Assembly: GCA_035236585.1 (NCBI GenBank)
Contig: CP141136.1
Coordinates: 49,741,136-49,805,135, forward strand
DNA length: 64,000 nt
From: Warburgia ugandensis
Lineage: Eukaryota; Streptophyta; Magnoliopsida; Canellales; Canellaceae
Direction: 5' to 3'
Position 1 is the stretch's first letter. Each line of letters starts with the position of its first letter. The position numbers and the translations under genes are program-made. Shown one piece after another: positions 59,201 through 64,000 of the stretch. The notes below the pieces were generated by a model. That model worked only from the letters and a program-made list of their open reading frames with translations. It was not told the origin of the DNA and ran no database searches.

Positions 59201-61020
59201 TGAAAAATGTATTACAAAATGTGTTACAAAAACCTGGGTCGTCTCATGAATTTCCTCATCCTAACCTTCCTTATTCGATACCCTAACCCTAGGGCTACTT
59301 TCCTTATAGTTTCACCCCTTCTTAAGTTAGGAACCACTCATCTATATATAGCCCTATGTTCCATATGAATTTTCCAAGTAGAGTTGGGGGATACACCTTA
59401 AAATCAAGCTTTCCTTTAGTTGCTGTTGAACTTTGGGATTTCTTAGATACTTTTATCCCTTTTGATTTCTAGTTATTGTCTTAGTTATTTGCTCTCCAAG
59501 TCAGGTTAGTAGTTTTCTTGATCTGGTTTAGTTTTCATTGCTTCGTTTCCATTGTTTTGCTTTCTAGTTTTGTACCTTACTTTTCATCTAGCTTTCTCCT
59601 TTCTTCTTTACCTCAATTCCACTTGTTTTCTTTATTATTGCCTCAAGATTTAAGTTAACCCATCCCTAGTAGTTGGATCCTAGAGAAGAACTAGCTTAAA
59701 TCCTTAATTTGCCCACTTGAATTCCATATTTTCTACCCTCTTTTTTCCTTAGTTTTGGCAGTCTTTCCTTAGTTAGTTCACCCACTTAGCTTTCTTTTCT
59801 CTTGAATTCATTTTTGGGTTGTCTTTGCAAGTCATTACACTTTAATTTGTGATCTTTATAATGCACATTTTTTTATATTTTGAATTAGGTTTTATGCTCA
59901 GGAATTGGACATAATTACTAGCTTTTGAACATGTATTATGCATTTAATGTTTATGAGAATTTTTGTTATGGAATGTTTATTTCATCAAAGTACTTAAAAT
60001 ATGGTTTTTTTTTTTTTTTGCATAAAATTTATGGTTTCAATATTGTTCTAATGTAAGATTTATTGACTGTACTTAAATACCGAAATTTGGAAATTGGTTT
60101 TTCCTTAACTCTATGCTTTAATTCCATCCTTTGAAACATCTTATTTTCCTAAATCCTTAGGTACCCATTTAGATTTTCATGTTTTTTATGTTATCACATA
60201 CTTAATTTGCATAGCTACTCACTTTAGGTGCATTAAATTTTCCATCTTTAGAGCTCCAAAATCATGCGCATAGTCCAAAAACCTTGAGCATGGTTCTAAA
60301 TCCCATTCCTTTTTGATTCTTAGTTAACTTAGTCATTAAATCTTATGTTACAATAGTTAAATTAGCTTTTTTCTAGTTTTTTAGGATTATAAAGTTTCCT
60401 TTTTGAATTTTAGAAAGTTCTATTTTTGGTAAGTTTTAATTTAAGAAAGTTCTAAATTGGGAAAGTTTTCTTTTTAGGTAGTTTCCTTAAGTTTAATTTT
60501 CTTGTTTGAATATTTCTAATTTTCTATAGTTTCTTTATTTGTTTACTTGTAAATTAGTTAAGCTTTCAATTCATTAGCTTAATTTATCTTTAGTAAGTTT
60601 CCTTTACTTTTAATTCTAGATTAGGAAAGTTTCTATGCTTAGTAAATTTCCTTGAGTTAGTTGTTTGCTATAATTCATGTTAAGTTACTATTGTTTACTT
60701 ATTTACATGCATGTTAGTTAGGTAAGTTTTTCTTTTCATTGTTTAGTTTTAATACATGCAAATTTCCTTTTTATTTTTAGTTACTAATTCCATGGATGTT
60801 TCTAATTTGCATACTTTGATATCTTAATTCAATCCACGCCCTTCCCTTTTGGCTAAAGCTATATACTTTGACTAAGATCCAATCTATAGAAAATATATGA
60901 GATACCTCATGGGATTGATCTTGCTTGCATGAAAATACTATATTGATTCATGCACTTGTGAGTTTAACTTAAAAGTCACAAGAAGTTAAAATCACAACAG
61001 GGATCAACCTCACTTGCAAA

Positions 61021-63945
61021 AACTTCTTATGATTTTTAAGTTAAACTCGCAACTGCATGAATCAATGTACAATTTCATGTAAGAGAGGTTGATCCCATGA
61101 GGTATCTCATATATTTTCTATAGATTGGATCTTAGTCATGAATTTGCTATGGACTAGATCTTATTCCAATTATTTATCTTCAGCCAAAAGAGAAGGGCGT
61201 GGATTGAATTAATAGATTAAAGTACTCAAATTAGAAAGATTCATGGAATTAGAAACTAAAACTAAAAAGAAAACTTGCTTAAATTAAAACTAAACAATAA
61301 AAATGGAAACTTACCTGGCTAACACCACTTAAATAAGTAAACAATAGTAACTTAGCATGAATTATCGTAAACAACTAACTTAAGGAAATTTACTAGAAAT
61401 AGAAACTTTCCTAATCTAAAATTAAAAGTAAAGGAAACTTACTAAAGCTTAAATTAAGCTAATGGAATTAAAATTTTAAATAATTAACAAGTAAAAAAAT
61501 AAAGAAACTACAGGGAGTTAGAAAGACTCAAATTAGGAAATTAAACTTAATGAAACTTTGCTAATTTAGAACTTCCCTAAACTAAAACTTATAAAAAATA
61601 ATACTTTTAAAATTCAAAAAGGAAGCTTTATAATCCTAATATAGCTTTCAAACAACTAATTTAACTACTATAACACAAGATTTAACTACAAACAACTAAT
61701 TTAATTATTGTAACAAAAGATTTAATGACTAAGTTAACCAAGAATCTAAAAGGAATGGGATTTAGAACCATGCACATGATTCTTTGAGCCCTAAAGATGG
61801 TAAAATTTAATGCACCTACAATAAGTTACTATGAAAACTAGCCATGGGATATAATAAAAAACATGAAAATGTAAATGGGTGCCTAAGGATTTAGGAAAAT
61901 GAGATGTTTTGAAGGCTGGAATTAAAGCACAAAGTTAAGGAAAAACCCATTTCTAGATTTCGGTACTTAAGAATAGTTAATAAGTCTTGCATTACAAAGC
62001 TATTGAAATCATAAATTTTATCAAATAAAACAACCTAAATTTCAAGTACATTGATGAAATAAACATTCCATAACAAGAATTAAATATTTTTTTTTTTTTT
62101 GAATCATCTCCAAATTACACCAATAATTAGATCATAATACATGTTCAAAAGCTAGAAATTGTGTCCAATTCCTAAGCATAAAACCTAATATAAACTATAA
62201 CAAAAGTGCAATATAAATCTTACAAACTAAATTATAATGACATGCAAATAAAATTTAGAAATTAATTTTAGAGAAAAGAAAGCTAAGTGGGTTAACTAGC
62301 TAAGGAAAAACCACTCAAAACTAAGGGAAAAAGAAGGTAGAAAACATGGAATTCAAGTGGGAAAATTAAGGATTTAAGCTAGCTCTTCTCTTGGCTGTCA
62401 CTACTAGAGATGAGTTAACTTAAATATTGAAGGAATAACAAAGAAAACAAGTGGAATTGAGGTAAATAAGAAAAGAAAAATCTAGATAGAAAGAAAGAAA
62501 GGTGCAAAATTAGAAAGGAAAATAATGGAAACTAAGCAATGAAAACTAAACCAAAGCAAGCAAAATACTAATCTGAATTGGAGAGCAAATAATCAAGAAA
62601 ATAACTATAAATACAAAGGGAGAAAAGCATCTAAGAAATCCCAAAGTCCAATAGCAAATAACTCCAAAGGAAAGCTTGATTTCATTGTGTGTCACCCACC
62701 TCTACTTGAAAAATTCGTATGGAAAATGGGGCTATATATAGATAAGTGGTTTCTTAACTTAGAAAGGGGTGAAAATATGAGAAAAGTGGCCCTAGGGTAA
62801 GGGTATTGAATGAGAAAGGCTAGGAGGATAAAATTGAGGTAGGAATGATGTCATTAAAGATGACATAAGAGAGAGAGGAATAAATATGAGCTAGCTAGTT
62901 TCTAAATTAGAATGTGGGGAAGGCATCCTTTTTCCATAGAAGGAAAGTTGCTCTCCACCCTCCTAATTGGATGAATTTTAATGGTGGAAAGTCAAGGAAT
63001 TAGGTAAGGAACAAGGTTTAGGAAAGATGTGGAAAGATCTAGGGTTTTGAAGTTAATTGAATTGAAGTAGATCTAATGTTTCCTATTCATGAAATCCTTG
63101 ATCACTAAATAGGAAAGTGGGTGGGGGAGCATCCTACTTTTGGATGGTTGCTCCCTCCTTCACTTAAAAATGTAGAACCCTAGTAGGATGCATGGATTAG
63201 GGTTAGGAATATGGGTTTTCTTCTCTTTATGGTTCCCTTAATACATGATCATCTTACCTTTTACATTAATTTGAAAAAATCCCTTAAAGATCACACTTTT
63301 GACATAGAAAAGTTGCTGAATTAATGCTCCAATTGTGTCACTCTATGTGGCACTCATCCTAGGCTTGATCACTCACTTTGATGGATAATTCTTTGGTTGC
63401 TTAAGTGGCTTCATTGCTTGGCTTTGAGGTTTGAGTAGCTTATATGGCTTATCACCCTTTTTCATGACTTTAATGACTTAGATCGCTTTATGGCTCCCAT
63501 GCAAAGGTTGTGGAAATGCATGGCTTACTTCATAGGCCTACTTTGGCCACCTTTAGTCCCTTTGATAACATCTATTGCCTACCCTAGGATGATCTTTAAC
63601 CTTCATTACACATTTGATTGATGACATTTAGGCTTTGGTTTGCTTAAGTTTCCTAGTTAGACTAAGAAACTCATGAATGTCTTCAATTTCCATCTCGATC
63701 AATCTCAACCTTTGGATTACCTTCTGCACACCGACAAAAAATGAAAAATCCTAACTAGTTCCTATCAAATTATTATCATTCACATACTTTGGATTATCTC
63801 ATGAACCTGCAAAATATCAAACTTTTGAATTATTAGCTCCGAAATGCATGTGCTATAAAATTTTGGCTAAAATCCCTAATTTAGCATTATAAGTTATAAC
63901 ACATGGGCAATTAATTAGGTGTGGAGTATTTGTGAAAGTACCTCA
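61021..63945 (-). mobile_element. Family B LTR copy B-f, uninterrupted (2925 bp)
   Basis: Minus-strand LTR starting TGAGGTACTTTCACAAATAC (start at 63945) and ending at 61021. It is the cleanest full-length B LTR in the window. It lines up over its whole length with the three pieces of B-e and keeps the empty sites of A4 (63350-63354) and A5 (62833-62837). A TATA box (minus strand) is in GCTATATATAG at about 62731-62741. It lacks a primer site at its 3' end, where the inverted partner begins. A T run at about 62084-62100 is not matched at the same place in B-e, which has its own T run at about 60005-60020 in the opposite sense relative to the LTR. Confidence 0.88.
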
Positions 63946-64000
63946 CACCCAACTCAAGAATGCCCCACAGTTTTAGCATTCTAGTATGTGCTTCATGAAT
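63946..64000. other. Flank right of LTR B-f
   Basis: Fifty-five bases with no recognised feature; the window ends here. Confidence 0.5.

Larger units (their letters stand above)
51589..59246 (+). mobile_element. Family A solo LTR, copy A5, holding solo LTR C
   Basis: Begins TGTAGTAACCCCAATTTTTG at 51589 and ends AACCTGGGTCGTCTCA at 59246. Without the C insertion it is about 5.1 kb. Flanks are TAAAT (51584-51588) and TGAAT (59247-59251); the empty site in B-f at 62833-62837 reads TCAAT in this orientation, consistent with one target that then mutated in both copies. A TATA motif is at about 52153 and AATAAA at 59040. The shared module is at about 54220-54450 and the GATC-dense block at about 54560-54930. 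No coding capacity. Confidence 0.9.
44687..60987 (+). mobile_element. Family B LTR copy B-e, split by nested insertions
   Basis: Three pieces, 44687-45273, 51063-51588 and 59247-60987, add up to about 2.85 kb and line up end to end with the uninterrupted LTR B-f read on the minus strand. The start is TGACAAGTGCTCAATTTTG. The TATA box TATATATA is at 59343, in the third piece. The end near AGTCACAAGAAGTT meets the inverted partner after a 33-bp spacer, with no primer site, so this is not a normal 5' LTR. The insertions are A4 (45274-51062) and A5 (51589-59246, itself holding C). Confidence 0.88.
44687..63945. repeat. Large inverted repeat of two B LTRs, spacer 60988-61020
   Basis: The 3' end of B-e (plus strand, ending near 60987) faces the 3' end of B-f (minus strand, from 61021), with 33 bp between. 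Before A4, A5 and C landed in the left arm this was an inverted pair of two arms of about 2.9 kb. The arms differ at many positions. The spacer contains GGGATCAACCTCACTTGC, which resembles a stretch about 75-100 bp from the end of the LTR itself (GGGATCAACCTCTCTTAC on the minus strand near 61080-61097). Confidence 0.88.

Noticed and set aside
1..64000. A host protein-coding gene or a defence-like gene system
   Set aside because: I looked for long frames, conserved domains and spliced patterns on both strands. Every recognisable protein fragment belongs to gag, protease, reverse transcriptase or a LINE. A short-exon gene in the unassigned stretches cannot be excluded without transcript data.

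Overview
This window looks like nuclear DNA of a flowering plant with a large, transposon-rich genome. It is strongly AT-rich, CpG is depleted in the older copies, it carries a relic that matches the plant Au-SINE pattern, and almost everything else is nested plant retrotransposon sequence. I see no intact host gene, no tRNA or rRNA gene and no CRISPR array. The species cannot be named from sequence alone.

The elements fall into a few families; the names here are mine. Family A is a 4.5-5.8 kb unit starting TGTAATAACCCC and ending near CGGGTCATCACA. It has a TATA box about 0.6 kb from its start, AATAAA about 0.2 kb from its end, no coding capacity, and 5-bp target duplications. I read it as solo LTRs of a Del/Tekay-like Gypsy family. 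Copies are A0 (1-1358, minus, cut by the window edge), A1 (13437-18469, minus), A2 (27361-31916, plus), A3 (32754-37842, plus), A4 (45274-51062, minus) and A5 (51589-59246, plus). Family B is an Athila-type Gypsy element with 2.1-2.9 kb LTRs, a primer-binding site matching the 3' end of tRNA-Asp with C-to-T/G-to-A decay, a long leader, and decayed gag and protease. Its pieces are at 4187-9807 (plus), 13194-13436 and 18470-27280 (minus), 41412-44686 (plus), and as two inverted LTRs at 44687-60987 and 61021-63945. Family C is one young solo LTR (55412-57951) with a perfect 5-bp duplication. Two 5'-truncated RTE-type LINE copies lie at 20713-21531 and 34927-35333.

Layout: 1-4186 holds the A0 tail, unassigned DNA and the SINE. 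4187-9807 is a B LTR, its leader, a gag fragment and a second, broken B LTR. 9808-13725 is a tandem array of eight units of about 532 bp. 13437-27280 is a minus-strand B element broken by A1 and a LINE. 27281-41411 is unassigned DNA split by A2 and A3. 41412-44686 is a divergent B LTR plus leader. 44687-63945 is a large inverted pair of B LTRs whose left arm was split by A4 and A5, with C inside A5.

The order of events can be read from the nesting. The two inverted B LTRs came first; the right arm still carries the empty sites of A4 and A5. A4 and A5 then landed in the left arm, and C landed in A5. Separately, A1 landed in the start of the B reverse transcriptase region, and the junction between A1 and B was then amplified into the tandem array. 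That junction-born array is the most unusual thing here. A sequence module of about 230 bp shared by the family A LTR and the family B leader is the second.
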